DNA of 64,000 nt from Pseudomonas sp. QS1027 (GTDB lineage: Bacteria; Pseudomonadota; Gammaproteobacteria; Pseudomonadales; Pseudomonadaceae), in NCBI RefSeq assembly GCF_002814235.1, contig NZ_PHSU01000043.1, forward strand, positions 32,713-96,712. Reading direction: 5' to 3'. Below are positions 17,643-26,615 of this stretch, one piece after another; the stretch's first letter is position 1, and each line of letters opens with the position of its first letter. Below the pieces are notes generated by a model. The model saw only the letters and a list, made by a program, of their open reading frames with translations. It had not been told where the DNA came from and did no database searches. The position numbers and the translations under genes were made by a program.

Positions 17643-17664
17643 GCGGCAAGCGCCGCTCCCACAG
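17643..17664. repeat. Single degenerate REP-like element
   Basis: GCGGCAAGCGCCGCTCCCACAG resembles one arm of the REP family seen elsewhere in the window. It sits between the yggT stop and the metX start; no inverted partner is visible nearby. Confidence 0.6.
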
Positions 17665-17668
17665 TTGA

Positions 17669-18259
17669 TCAGATCAACCGGAACAGCACTTCCGGCATGC
17701 CGCTCATGACCGCCAGCGGCGGAATCACGTAGCTCTGGATCAACTGGATCACCAGGAAGGCCAGGATCGGCGAGATATCCAGGCCACCCAGGTTCGGCAC
17801 GATCTTGCGGAACGGCGCCAGGGCCGGTTCGCTGATCTGGTACACCAGCTCGGCGGCCGGGCTATGGCTGCCGGGAGCGACCCAGGAGAGGATCACACTG
17901 ATGATCATGGCGAAGAAGAACACCTTGAGGAACAGCGAGGTGATGCCGATGACCGCCCAGATCAGCAGGTAGCCGACATTGCCGGTGACGCCGTAGCTGA
18001 GCAGCAGGATCACCGCCATCAGCAGCATCTGCACGATAATCGCCAGCACCAGCGAGGACATGTCCAGGCCGAACAGGCTTGGGATGATCCGGCGCAGCGG
18101 CTTGAGCAGCGGCTGGGTGGCCTTGACGGTGAACTGGCAGAGCGGGTTGTAGAAGTTGGCCCGGACCAGTTGCAGGATGAAACGCAGCAGAATCACCAAC
18201 AGATACAGGCTGCCCAGGGTTTGAATGACAAAAATGGCAGCGCTATTGAATGCAAACAT
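17669..18259 (-). CDS. YggT family membrane protein
   Basis: A 196-residue integral membrane protein made of two YGGT repeats, each a pair of hydrophobic segments around a polar stretch (LLRFILQLVRANFYNPL in the first; VAPGSHSP in the second). Family members are linked to osmotic tolerance and cell division or envelope processes, but no biochemical activity is established. It lies 18 bp after proC, the usual yggS-proC-yggT order. Confidence 0.92.
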   Translation of the reverse strand: MFAFNSAAIFVIQTLGSLYLLVILLRFILQLVRANFYNPLCQFTVKATQPLLKPLRRIIPSLFGLDMSSLVLAIIVQMLLMAVILLLSYGVTGNVGYLLIWAVIGITSLFLKVFFFAMIISVILSWVAPGSHSPAAELVYQISEPALAPFRKIVPNLGGLDISPILAFLVIQLIQSYVIPPLAVMSGMPEVLFRLI

Positions 18260-18277
18260 TAAGTGTTCCCTCGAGGA

Positions 18278-19102
18278 TTACTGACCGAGTTGCTCAGCCA
18301 TTTCGGCCGAACGGTGGGCGGCGGCGCCGAGCGCCTTTTCTACCAGGGCTTCGAAGCCGCCGGCCTGGAAGGTCTTGATCGCGGCTTCCGTGGTGCCGGC
18401 CGGCGACGTCACGCGACGGCGCAGTTCGGCGGCCTCAACGTCACTGGAGACGGCCATGTGGGCGGCGCCCAGGGCGGTCTTCAGGGTCAGTTGGCTGGCG
18501 ATATCACGGGGCAGGCCGAGTTTCTCGCCGGCGGCGGTCATGGCTTCGATCAGCAGGAAGAAGTACGCCGGGCCGCTACCGGACACTGCGGTCACGGCGT
18601 CCAGTTGCTGTTCTTCGTCCAGCCAGAAGGCGCTGCCGACGGCCGACAGCAGGGTTTGCGCCTGTTGGCGCTGCTCGGCGGAGACCTGCGCGGTGGCGAA
18701 CAGGCCGCTGACGCCCTGGCGCAGCAGCGCCGGGGTGTTCGGCATGCAGCGCACGATTGGCTGCTCACCCAGCCAGCGGTTCATGCTGGCGCAGGTGATG
18801 CCGGCGGCAATCGACACCACCAGTTGGTTGGGCGCAAGGCTTGGGCGCAAGGCTTCGCACACGGCCTTCATGGCCTGCGGCTTGACCGCCAGCACCACCA
18901 CATCAGCCCCGAGGATGGCCTCGGCGTTGTCGGCGAACACTTCGATACCGTGTTCGGCCTGGACCCGCGCGCGGGTCTCGGCACCGGGATCGCTGGCGCG
19001 AATCAGCGCGGCGTCCAGGCCCTCGGCACGCAGGCCGCCGATCAGGCTGGCCGCCATGTTGCCGGCGCCGATGAAAGTGATTCGATTCTTGCTCTTGCTC
19101 AT
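18278..19102 (-). CDS. proC: Pyrroline-5-carboxylate reductase ProC
   Basis: A 274-residue NAD(P)H-dependent enzyme completing proline synthesis. The N-terminal Rossmann motif FIGAGNMAASLIGGL binds the cofactor; VVVLAVKPQAM and the C-terminal dimer segment VTSPAGTTEAAIKTFQ are family hallmarks. It follows yggS by 33 bp and precedes yggT by 18 bp in the same minus-strand run. Confidence 0.97.
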   Translation of the reverse strand: MSKSKNRITFIGAGNMAASLIGGLRAEGLDAALIRASDPGAETRARVQAEHGIEVFADNAEAILGADVVVLAVKPQAMKAVCEALRPSLAPNQLVVSIAAGITCASMNRWLGEQPIVRCMPNTPALLRQGVSGLFATAQVSAEQRQQAQTLLSAVGSAFWLDEEQQLDAVTAVSGSGPAYFFLLIEAMTAAGEKLGLPRDIASQLTLKTALGAAHMAVSSDVEAAELRRRVTSPAGTTEAAIKTFQAGGFEALVEKALGAAAHRSAEMAEQLGQ

Positions 19103-19135
19103 GACGGATCCTTGAAACGAGTGTGTGAGGCCATT

Positions 19136-19822
19136 TCAGGCCTGGCCATAATCGCGGGCGCCAAACAGCGCGGTACCGATCCGCACCCAGGTGGCGCCTT
19201 GGGCAATGGCCGACTCGAGATCGTGGCTCATGCCCATGGAAAGTGTGTCGAGCGGCAGGTTGAGGCTGTCTTGCAAAGTCCGCACGGTGGCGAACGCGGC
19301 GTCTTGTTCGGCACGCTCTTCGGTCGGTTCGGGGATCGCCATCAGCCCGCGCAGCTTCAGGTTCGGCAGCGCGCTGATGGCCGCGGTCAGGGCCGGCAGG
19401 TCGGCCGGGGTGCAGCCGGACTTGCTGGCCTCGCCGCTGACATTGACCTGGATGCAGATATTCAACGGCGCCAGGTCAGCCGGGCGCTGTTCGGACAGGC
19501 GTTGTGCGATTTTCAGGCGATCCACGGAGTGCACCCAATCGAAATGCTCGGCGATGGCGCGAGTCTTGTTCGATTGAATGGGGCCGATGAAGTGCCAGCA
19601 CAAGGGCAGGTCGGTCAATTCGGCCTGTTTGCCCAGGGCTTCCTGCAGGTAATTCTCGCCGAAGTCCCGCAGGCCCGCGGCATGGGCTTCGCGCACGGCG
19701 GCGGCGGGCTTGGTCTTGCTCACGGCGAGCAGGCCGATGCTGGCGCTGTCGCGGCCGGCGGCCTGTGCAGCGGCAGCGATGCGGGCTGCAACGGTGGTGA
19801 TGTTGTCTGCTATCGTGGTCAT
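19136..19822 (-). CDS. YggS family pyridoxal phosphate-dependent homeostasis protein
   Basis: A 228-residue single-domain TIM-barrel protein (PLPBP/COG0325). The PLP lysine lies in LLAVSKTKP (about residue 36), followed by FGENYLQEA, WHFIGPIQSNK, and SMGMSHDLESAI near the C terminus. It buffers PLP and affects amino-acid metabolism rather than catalysing a known reaction. It is divergent from pilT with 56 bp between starts and heads the nine-gene minus-strand run. Confidence 0.95.
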   Translation of the reverse strand: MTTIADNITTVAARIAAAAQAAGRDSASIGLLAVSKTKPAAAVREAHAAGLRDFGENYLQEALGKQAELTDLPLCWHFIGPIQSNKTRAIAEHFDWVHSVDRLKIAQRLSEQRPADLAPLNICIQVNVSGEASKSGCTPADLPALTAAISALPNLKLRGLMAIPEPTEERAEQDAAFATVRTLQDSLNLPLDTLSMGMSHDLESAIAQGATWVRIGTALFGARDYGQA

Positions 19823-19878
19823 TCAAATTCGCCAGCAGGTCAAAAGTCTGCGGCATTCTACCTGTATTGGGGAGCCTC

Positions 19879-20913
19879 ATGGATATCACCGAGCTGCTGG
19901 CCTTTAGCGCCAAACAGGGCGCGTCGGACTTGCACCTCTCGGCGGGCCTGCCGCCGATGATCCGGGTTGACGGCGATGTACGGCGGATCAACCTGCCGGC
20001 GCTGGACCACAAGCAGGTCCACGACCTGATCTACGACATCATGAACGACCGCCAGCGCAAGGACTACGAGGAGTTCCTGGAGACCGACTTCTCCTTCGAA
20101 GTGCCGGGCGTGGCGCGCTTCCGGGTCAACGCCTTCAACCACAACCGCGGTTCGGGCGCGGTATTCCGGACCATTCCCTCGAAAGTCCTGACCATGAGCG
20201 ACCTGGGCATGGGCGAGGTGTTCCGCAAGATCACCGAGGTGCCGCGCGGGCTGGTGCTGGTGACCGGGCCGACCGGTTCGGGCAAGTCGACCACCCTGGC
20301 GGCGATGATCGACCACCTGAACAACAACAGGCATCACCATATCCTGACCATCGAGGACCCGATCGAGTTCGTCCACGAATCGAAGAAGTGCCTGGTCAAC
20401 CAGCGCGAAGTGCACCGCGACACCCAGAGTTTTTCCGCGGCCCTGCGTTCGGCCCTGCGGGAGGACCCGGACGTGATCCTGGTGGGCGAGATGCGCGACC
20501 TGGAAACCATCCGCCTGGCGCTGACCGCCGCGGAAACCGGTCACCTGGTGTTCGGCACCCTGCACACCACCTCGGCGGCCAAGACCATCGACCGGGTGGT
20601 CGACGTGTTCCCGGCGCAGGAGAAGTCCATGGTCCGCTCGATGCTCTCCGAATCCCTGCAGGCGGTGATTTCCCAGAGCCTGCTGAAGAAGGTCGGCGGC
20701 GGGCGTATCGCCGCCCACGAGATCATGCTCGGCACCCCGGCGATCCGTAACCTGATCCGCGAGGACAAGGTGGCGCAGATGTATTCCTCGATCCAGACCG
20801 GCGGTTCGCTGGGCATGCAGACCCTGGACATGTGCCTCAAGGAGCTGCTGACCAAGGGCCTGATCACCCGGGATAACGCCCGGGAGAAGGCAAAGATTCC
20901 GGATAACTTCTAA
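19879..20913 (+). CDS. pilT: Type IV pilus retraction ATPase PilT
   Basis: A 344-residue hexameric secretion-family ATPase that depolymerises type IV pili to drive twitching. Walker A is GPTGSGKST (residues 130-138), followed by the Asp box region TIEDPIEFVH, Walker B VGEMRDLET and the His box GHLVFGTLHT. The C-terminal AIRNLIRE motif, needed for retraction, is present. The start at 19879 (MDITELL) matches the family. pilU follows 64 bp later. Confidence 0.98.
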   Translation: MDITELLAFSAKQGASDLHLSAGLPPMIRVDGDVRRINLPALDHKQVHDLIYDIMNDRQRKDYEEFLETDFSFEVPGVARFRVNAFNHNRGSGAVFRTIPSKVLTMSDLGMGEVFRKITEVPRGLVLVTGPTGSGKSTTLAAMIDHLNNNRHHHILTIEDPIEFVHESKKCLVNQREVHRDTQSFSAALRSALREDPDVILVGEMRDLETIRLALTAAETGHLVFGTLHTTSAAKTIDRVVDVFPAQEKSMVRSMLSESLQAVISQSLLKKVGGGRIAAHEIMLGTPAIRNLIREDKVAQMYSSIQTGGSLGMQTLDMCLKELLTKGLITRDNAREKAKIPDNF

Positions 20914-20977
20914 CACGGACCCCAGGGGCTTCTACGCTGTCACACAGGTATCTGCCTGATGTGACGCGGGGACGCTC

Positions 20978-22084
20978 ATGGAGTTCGAGAAACTGCTGCG
21001 CCTGATGGTCGAAAAAGGCGCTTCCGACCTGTTTATCACCCCGGGCCTGCCGCCGTCGCTCAAGGTCAACGGCCAGATCCTGCCGGTGACCCGTGTCCCG
21101 CTGACCCAGGAACAGGCCCAGGACGCGGTGTTCGGCCTGATGACCGAGCGCCAGAAGCTCGACTTCACCCACCTGCACGAATGCAATTTCGCCATCCATC
21201 CCAAGGGCGTGGGGCGCTTTCGCGTCAGCGCGTTTTACCAGCGCAGCCAACCGGGCATGGTGTTGCGGCGCATCGAGACGCGGATTCCCGAACTGGCCAC
21301 GCTGAAGCTGCCGCCGATCATCGAGCAACTGGCGCTGCTCAAGCGCGGGCTGGTGATACTGGTCGGGGCGACCGGTGCCGGCAAGTCGACCTCCCTGGCG
21401 GCGATGATCGGCCACCGCAACCAGCAGGGCAGCGGCCATATCGTCACGGTCGAGGACCCCATCGAGTTCGTTCATGAGCACCAGAACTGCATCATTACCC
21501 AGCGCGAAGTGGGGATCGACACCGATTCCTACGAGGTGGCGCTGAAAAACACCCTGCGCCAGGCTCCCGACCTGATCATGATCGGCGAAGTACGCACCCG
21601 GGAGACCATGGGCCACGCCCTGGCGTTCGCGGAAACCGGGCACCTGTGCCTGGCGACCCTGCATGCGCCGAATGCCGACCAGGCGCTGGAGCGGATCATC
21701 AACTTCTTTCCCGTGGACCGGCATCCGCAGATCTGGATGGACTTGTCACTCAACCTGCGGGCGATTGTCGCCCAGCAGTTGATTCCGACCCGGGATGGCC
21801 AGGGGCGGCGGGCGGTGGTGGAAGTGCTGCTGAATACACCGCTGATGGCCGACCTGATTCGCAAGGGCGAGATCAAGGATCTGAAGGGGTTGATGAAGCG
21901 CTCGACCGAGCAGGGGATGCAGACGCTGGACCAGGCGTTGTATGCGTTGCATCAGGAGGGTGTGATCAGCTACCGCGATGCGCTGGCGCATGCGGACTCC
22001 GCCAATGACTTGCGGCTGATGATCAAGTTGGAGAAAGGGGCGGGTGGCAAAGGGCCGGATGACTTGAGCCTGGGGCCGGCCTAG
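20978..22084 (+). CDS. pilU: PilT-dependent retraction ATPase PilU
   Basis: A 368-residue PilT paralogue. Walker A is GATGAGKST (from residue 130), Walker B is IGEVRTRET, and the His box is GHLCLATLHA. The PilT-type AIRNLIRE is replaced by TPLMADLIRKGE. PilU supports pilus retraction together with PilT under load and is not sufficient alone in species tested. Co-directional with pilT, probably one transcript. Confidence 0.97.
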   Translation: MEFEKLLRLMVEKGASDLFITPGLPPSLKVNGQILPVTRVPLTQEQAQDAVFGLMTERQKLDFTHLHECNFAIHPKGVGRFRVSAFYQRSQPGMVLRRIETRIPELATLKLPPIIEQLALLKRGLVILVGATGAGKSTSLAAMIGHRNQQGSGHIVTVEDPIEFVHEHQNCIITQREVGIDTDSYEVALKNTLRQAPDLIMIGEVRTRETMGHALAFAETGHLCLATLHAPNADQALERIINFFPVDRHPQIWMDLSLNLRAIVAQQLIPTRDGQGRRAVVEVLLNTPLMADLIRKGEIKDLKGLMKRSTEQGMQTLDQALYALHQEGVISYRDALAHADSANDLRLMIKLEKGAGGKGPDDLSLGPA

Positions 22085-22110
22085 GCGCCTTGTGGTGGCT
22101 GTTCTGACGC

Positions 22111-22219
22111 CTTCGCGGCGGTGCGGCGACCCGACAAGCCCTGCTCCTACAGTACGTCGTCGTTCACCGATTTTGTAAACGACGCAACACTGTAGGAGCA
22201 GGGCTTGCCCGCGAAGAGG
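22111..22219. repeat. REPIN (inverted REP pair), GGGCAAGCCCTGCTCC type
   Basis: Inverted REP arms at 22111-22152 and 22190-22219 with CTGCTCCTACAG / CTGTAGGAGCAG ends lie in the convergent gap between pilU and the NlpC/P60 gene. The left arm carries an insertion-like GGTGCGGCGACCCGA in place of the usual GGGC start, as does the right arm of the 23.7-kb copy. Confidence 0.88.
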
Positions 22220-22263
22220 CCCTCAAGTGCGCCAAAAACTTCACAGGCGCACTACGAAACCAA

Positions 22264-22917
22264 TCAGCGCTGCACAACCCGCATATGATTCTGCTCTTTC
22301 GGGATCACTCGCTTGGCAATCACGTAATGGCTGTCCCAGTACGGCTTCTTCAGCGTGTCGATGGTCACCGACTTGCCGCGACGCGGCGCATGGATAAACC
22401 GGTCGTTGCCCAGGTAGATGGCCACGTGGTTGACCTTGCGGCTCTTGAGGGTGAAGAACAGCAGGTCGCCCGGCTTGAGGTCCTTGCGCGCGACTTTCTG
22501 CCCGTGGCCGGCGGCCATGGCATTGGACGTGCGCGGCAGATCACTGGCTGCTACGCCGTTGAAGGCATACTTGACCAGGCCGCTGCAGTCGAAGCCCTTG
22601 CTCGGGCTACTGCCGCCCCAGCGATACGGGGTCCCCAGCACATTCACCGCACGGCTGAGCACAGCGCTGCTCTGCTTGGCGTTCGGTGCTGCCGGATTGA
22701 TAGCCACCACGCTATCATGACGGGCTTTGCCATGGCTGCTGTGCTTGCCAGGGCGTTTGACCACCGGGGCGGTCAGATCGGTAGCATGGGCAACGGTAGC
22801 CGGTGATTTGGCAGTGTGACCGTTGACGGAAGGAAGACGTTGCTCACGGTTGGTGGCGTGGGCGGCCAGTGGCATTAATAGGCAAATGGTTAGCCATGTC
22901 TTGAAAAATGGTCGCAT
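22264..22917 (-). CDS. Secreted NlpC/P60 family cysteine hydrolase (C40)
   Basis: A 217-residue protein with a signal peptide (residues 1-21, MPLAAHA), a basic Ser/Lys/His-rich linker and a C-terminal NlpC/P60 domain (about 85-205). The catalytic cysteine is in FDCSGLVKYAF (C111), the histidine in VNHVAIYLG (H164), and the third residue is H176 in RFIHAP. Such enzymes cleave gamma-D-glutamyl-diaminopimelate bonds in peptidoglycan stem peptides. The start at 22917 gives the signal peptide; an upstream extension lacks one. Convergent with pilU. Confidence 0.92.
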   Translation of the reverse strand: MRPFFKTWLTICLLMPLAAHATNREQRLPSVNGHTAKSPATVAHATDLTAPVVKRPGKHSSHGKARHDSVVAINPAAPNAKQSSAVLSRAVNVLGTPYRWGGSSPSKGFDCSGLVKYAFNGVAASDLPRTSNAMAAGHGQKVARKDLKPGDLLFFTLKSRKVNHVAIYLGNDRFIHAPRRGKSVTIDTLKKPYWDSHYVIAKRVIPKEQNHMRVVQR

Positions 22918-23168
22918 TAGGCAAGGCTCTAATTGGTAATCGCGCAACTTTATAACAGCTTTTTGGTCACTTCTGGGCCCGTTTGTCGAATCAATACAGG
23001 GGTTTAAAGTGGCCAGCAGCCGCGAAATCCGACCCATGGGTCACGTGAAAGTCAGGCCCCACAAGGCTTTCAGCGATTTTTGGTAAGGGTTTGTTACATG
23101 TTTTGAGACAGTAAAAAAGTCACACGGTTTTACGAAATATTTATCTATCGAGCTCGGAGAAGGTGTTG

Positions 23169-23588
23169 ATGAACAGCTATCGGCAGGACGGCGCACCGGC
23201 GAATACCCACAACGTTTTACTCGGGTATTTGCTGTGGATTTTTGGTTTTACCGGTTCTCACCGCTTCTATTACGGCAAGCCGGTTACCGGGACGATCTGG
23301 TTTTTTACCTTCGGGTTGCTGGGGATCGGTTGGTTGATCGACCTGTTCCTGATTCCGGGCATGGATCGCGATGCGGATCTGCGTTTTACCGCCGGGCCGC
23401 TGGATTACAACGTTGCCTGGTTGCTGCTGACGTTCCTGGGCTTGTTCGGTATTCACCGGATGTACCAGGGCAAATGGCTGACCGGGCTGCTGTATCTGCT
23501 GACGGGCGGCTTGTTGGGTTTTGGCGTGCTGTATGACTTCTGGACGCTGAATGACCAGGTGTCGCTGAGGAACAGCGGGCGGGGTTGA
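23169..23588 (+). CDS. TM2 domain-containing membrane protein
   Basis: A 139-residue protein with two TM2-like repeats. Each has a hydrophobic helix ending in a G-H-R-F/M-Y-x-G motif (FTGSHRFYYGKPVTG and LFGIHRMYQGKWLTG) followed by a second helix with a G(I/F)GWLID-like end. Function is unknown for bacterial members. It has a good GGAGAAGG ribosome site ahead of ATG 23169. The 250-bp region upstream holds its promoter and that of the divergent NlpC/P60 gene. Confidence 0.9.
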   Translation: MNSYRQDGAPANTHNVLLGYLLWIFGFTGSHRFYYGKPVTGTIWFFTFGLLGIGWLIDLFLIPGMDRDADLRFTAGPLDYNVAWLLLTFLGLFGIHRMYQGKWLTGLLYLLTGGLLGFGVLYDFWTLNDQVSLRNSGRG

Positions 23589-23630
23589 GGTCGAATCGCT
23601 TTTGTCTGGCGTGCTGTTGGTGACCTCAGG

Positions 23631-23742
23631 GGCCTCTTCGCGGGCAAGCCCTGCTCCTACAAAGTTAGGCTGCACACAAAATATGTGTTCGACGCAGAAC
23701 TGTAGGAGCAGGGCTTGTCGGATCGCCGCACCGCCGCGAAGC
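23631..23742. repeat. REPIN (inverted REP pair), GGGCAAGCCCTGCTCC type
   Basis: Arms at 23631-23661 and 23700-23742 are inverted, separated by ~38 bp, and lie in the convergent gap between the TM2 gene and pyrC'. It has the same type as the copies at 22.1 kb and 54.1 kb. Confidence 0.88.
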
Positions 23743-23755
23743 AGGCGACACGGTC

Positions 23756-25027
23756 TCACGCCTGGTAGGTGATCCGCCCATCCATCAACGTATAACGCAC
23801 GCTCCCCGGCAACGCATGCCCGAAGAACGGGCAGTTCTCGCCCCTGGACAACCAGTGCTCACCGGCCACGGTCGAAGTACTCGGATCGAACAGCACCAGA
23901 TCCGCCGCCGCTCCCATCGCCAGCTTGCCCGCCGGCAGGCGCAAGGCCTGCGCAGGACCGGCGCTCAGGCGCGCCAGCAGGGTCGGCAGGTCCAGCAAGC
24001 CATCTTCCACCAGGGTCAACGCCAGCGGCAGCAACAGCTCGACGCTGCTGATACCCGGCTCGGTTTCGCCGAACGGCGCCAGCTTGGCATCGCGCTCATG
24101 GGGCTGGTGATGGCTGGAGATGGCGCTTACCACCCCGGATTTCACCGCCGCGCGCAAGCCGTCGCGGTCGGCGCGGGTGCGTAGCGGCGGTTGTACGTGA
24201 TAAAGGCTGGAGAAGTCGATCAGCGCTTCATCGGTCAGGATCAGCTGGTACAAGGCCACATCGGCCGTCACCGGCAAACCACGGGCCTGGGCCTGGGCGA
24301 TCAGGGCTACGCCACGGGCGCTGGTCAGCTGGCTGAAGTGCGCACGCACGCCGCTCTGCTCCACCAGCAGCAGGTCCCTGGCCAGGGCCACGGTCTCGGC
24401 GGTTTCCGGGATCCCCGACAAGCCGAGGAAGCTGGCGGTCGGGCCTTCATGGGCCAGGCCGCCATGGGCCAGGTCATGGTCCTGGGAGTGGAAAATCACC
24501 GTCAGGTCGAAAGTCGCCGCGTACTCCAGCGCCCGGCACAGGGTGCGGGTGTTGCGGAAGCTCTCCAGGCCGTTGCCGAACGCCACGCAGCCGGCATCGC
24601 GCAAGGCCACCAGTTCTGCCAGTTGTTCGCCTTCCAGGCCCTTGCTCAGGGCGCCGATAGGAAACACCTTGGTGTTGCCGGCTTCGCGGGCACGGTCGAG
24701 GATCAGTTCGGCCACTGCCGAGGTGTCCAGCACCGGTTTGGTCTTGGGCGGGCAGCACAGGCTGGTGACGCCGCCGGCCGCCGCCGCGCGGGTTTCGCTG
24801 GCGATATTGCCCTTGCGGCTGTAGCCCGGCTCGCGCAGGGAGACGTTCAGGTCCACCAGCCCGGGAGCGGCCACCAGGCCTTTGGCATCGATCACGTCAA
24901 CGGCGGCAAAACCCGTCGGGGCGGCGCCGATGGCAATCAGTTTGCCGGCTTCCAGGTGCAGGTCGGTCACTTGATCCAGGCCGCTGCTCGGGTCGATGAC
25001 GCGGGCGCCGAGTATGCTGAGTTTCAC
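23756..25027 (-). CDS. pyrC': Inactive dihydroorotase homologue PyrC' (aspartate transcarbamoylase partner)
   Basis: A 423-residue dihydroorotase-fold protein. The zinc-binding D-x-H-x-H-x-R-E-P-G motif reads DLNVSLREPG (from D59), so both metal histidines are replaced (N61, S63); the active site is therefore expected to be dead. In Pseudomonas this protein is a structural component of the dodecameric aspartate transcarbamoylase with PyrB, and a separate active PyrC does the dihydroorotase step. Its ATG overlaps the pyrB stop by 4 bases. Confidence 0.95.
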   Translation of the reverse strand: MKLSILGARVIDPSSGLDQVTDLHLEAGKLIAIGAAPTGFAAVDVIDAKGLVAAPGLVDLNVSLREPGYSRKGNIASETRAAAAGGVTSLCCPPKTKPVLDTSAVAELILDRAREAGNTKVFPIGALSKGLEGEQLAELVALRDAGCVAFGNGLESFRNTRTLCRALEYAATFDLTVIFHSQDHDLAHGGLAHEGPTASFLGLSGIPETAETVALARDLLLVEQSGVRAHFSQLTSARGVALIAQAQARGLPVTADVALYQLILTDEALIDFSSLYHVQPPLRTRADRDGLRAAVKSGVVSAISSHHQPHERDAKLAPFGETEPGISSVELLLPLALTLVEDGLLDLPTLLARLSAGPAQALRLPAGKLAMGAAADLVLFDPSTSTVAGEHWLSRGENCPFFGHALPGSVRYTLMDGRITYQA

Positions 25028-26028
25028 TGGGCCTTCTCCTGGTCGAATTGGCGCTGGGCAGTCTGCCCGCTCATGGCCATGGACAGCACGGCCATGCGTA
25101 TGGCGATGCCGTAGGTGACTTGGTTGAGGATCACCGAATGCGGGCCGTCGGCCACCGCCGATTCGATCTCCACGCCACGGTTGATCGGGCCCGGGTGCAT
25201 GACGATGCAGTCCGGCTTGGCGCCGGCCAGGCGCGCGGTGGTCAGGCCGAACAGGCGGTAGAACTCGCCTTCGCTGGGCAACAGGCCGCCGGTCATGCGT
25301 TCACGCTGCAGGCGCAGCATGATCACCACGTCGACATCCTTCAGGCCTTCGGCCAGGTCGGTGTAGACCTTCACCCCGTATTGCTCGATGCCGATCGGCA
25401 GCAAGGTCTTCGGCGCGATCACGCGGATATCCGGGCAACCCAGGGTCTTGAGCGCCAGCATGTTCGAACGGGCCACCCGCGAGTGCAGGATGTCGCCGAC
25501 GATGGCCACCGAGAGGTTTTCGAAGCTGCCCTTGTGCCGGCGGATGGTCAGCATGTCGAGCATGCCCTGGGTCGGGTGGGCATGGCGGCCGTCGCCGCCG
25601 TTGATGACCGCCACCTGGGGGCAGACGTGCTCGGCGATGAAATGCGCGGCACCGGACTCGCCGTGACGCACGACGAACATGTCGGCGGCCATGGCTTCAA
25701 GGTTGCGCAGGGTGTCGAGCAGGGTTTCGCCCTTGCTCGCCGAGGAGGTGGACACGTTCAGGGTGATCACGTCCGCCGACAGCCGCTGGGCGGCCATTTC
25801 AAAGGTGGTGCGGGTGCGGGTGGAGTTCTCGAAGAACACGTTGCACACGGTCTTGCCGCGCAGCAGCGGGACTTTTTTCACCGCCCGGGCACCGACTTCG
25901 AGGAAGGAGTCGGCGGTGTCGAGGATTTCGGTCAACAGCTCGCGGCGCAGGCCGTCGAGCGACAGGAAGTGGCGCAGCTGGCCCTGATCATTGAGCTGCA
26001 GCGGGCGCTTGGCGTCTAGAGGCGTCAT
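25024..26028 (-). CDS. pyrB: Aspartate carbamoyltransferase catalytic subunit PyrB
   Basis: A 334-residue enzyme that makes carbamoyl-aspartate in pyrimidine synthesis. The carbamoyl-phosphate site is FENSTRTRTTFEMA, the aspartate site includes VMHPGPINRG, and GDGRHAHPTQGMLD lies between. The start at 26028 (MTPLDAKRPLQ) gives the length of Pseudomonas PyrB, whose N-terminal extension carries the nucleotide effector site. It lies 13 bp after pyrR and overlaps pyrC'. Confidence 0.97.
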   Translation of the reverse strand: MTPLDAKRPLQLNDQGQLRHFLSLDGLRRELLTEILDTADSFLEVGARAVKKVPLLRGKTVCNVFFENSTRTRTTFEMAAQRLSADVITLNVSTSSASKGETLLDTLRNLEAMAADMFVVRHGESGAAHFIAEHVCPQVAVINGGDGRHAHPTQGMLDMLTIRRHKGSFENLSVAIVGDILHSRVARSNMLALKTLGCPDIRVIAPKTLLPIGIEQYGVKVYTDLAEGLKDVDVVIMLRLQRERMTGGLLPSEGEFYRLFGLTTARLAGAKPDCIVMHPGPINRGVEIESAVADGPHSVILNQVTYGIAIRMAVLSMAMSGQTAQRQFDQEKAQ

Positions 26029-26041
26029 CGCAAAGGACTCT

Positions 26042-26548
26042 TTAAAGGGCGAGGTCTTGAAGTTCAAGGTGGAGCGGCGCGGGGCCGGACAATTTTACCC
26101 GTTCCGTGGGAGCCAGCGACAGTGTTGCACCGACCACATCGGGGCGGATCGGCAATTCGGCGGCATCGAGGTCCAGCAGGCTGACCAGCGTCACGCTGGC
26201 CGGGCGGCCGTAGTCGAAGAGTTCGTTGAGGGCGGCGCGGATGGTCCGGCCGCTCATCAGCACGTCGTCGATCAGCACCAGGTGCTGGCCTTCGATCTCG
26301 AACGGCAGTTCGGACGGGCGCACCTGCGGGTGCAGGCCGTTCTGGCTGAAGTCGTCGCGGTAGAAGGACACATCCAGGGTGCCCAGGGGCGATGCACTGC
26401 CGAGGGCCTTGAGCAGCGCCTGGGCCACCCACACGCCGCCGGTACGGATGCCGATGAAGCGCGGCTCGACAATGGCACGCTTGCTCAGATGGGCGTTGAG
26501 ATCGACGGCCATCTGGCTGATCAGGTCGGCGGGATTGGGCAGGCTCAT
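26042..26548 (-). CDS. pyrR: Bifunctional pyr regulator / uracil phosphoribosyltransferase PyrR
   Basis: A 168-residue type I phosphoribosyltransferase. The PRPP loop is LVLIDDVLMSGRTIRAAL, and FIGIRTGGVWVA and the flexible-loop segment VSFYRDDF are also visible. In Gram-positives PyrR attenuates pyr mRNA; in Pseudomonas it is reported to influence pyrimidine gene expression. Its position directly ahead of pyrB (13 bp) supports a role in that operon. I see no obvious attenuator between pyrR and pyrB. Confidence 0.94.
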   Translation of the reverse strand: MSLPNPADLISQMAVDLNAHLSKRAIVEPRFIGIRTGGVWVAQALLKALGSASPLGTLDVSFYRDDFSQNGLHPQVRPSELPFEIEGQHLVLIDDVLMSGRTIRAALNELFDYGRPASVTLVSLLDLDAAELPIRPDVVGATLSLAPTERVKLSGPAPLHLELQDLAL

Positions 26549-26615
26549 GGTTGCTCCTTCAAGGGCCCTTGCGGGGAATCAAGGCGAGGGTGAGAGGTTC
26601 GGGCAGCGCCGGTGT

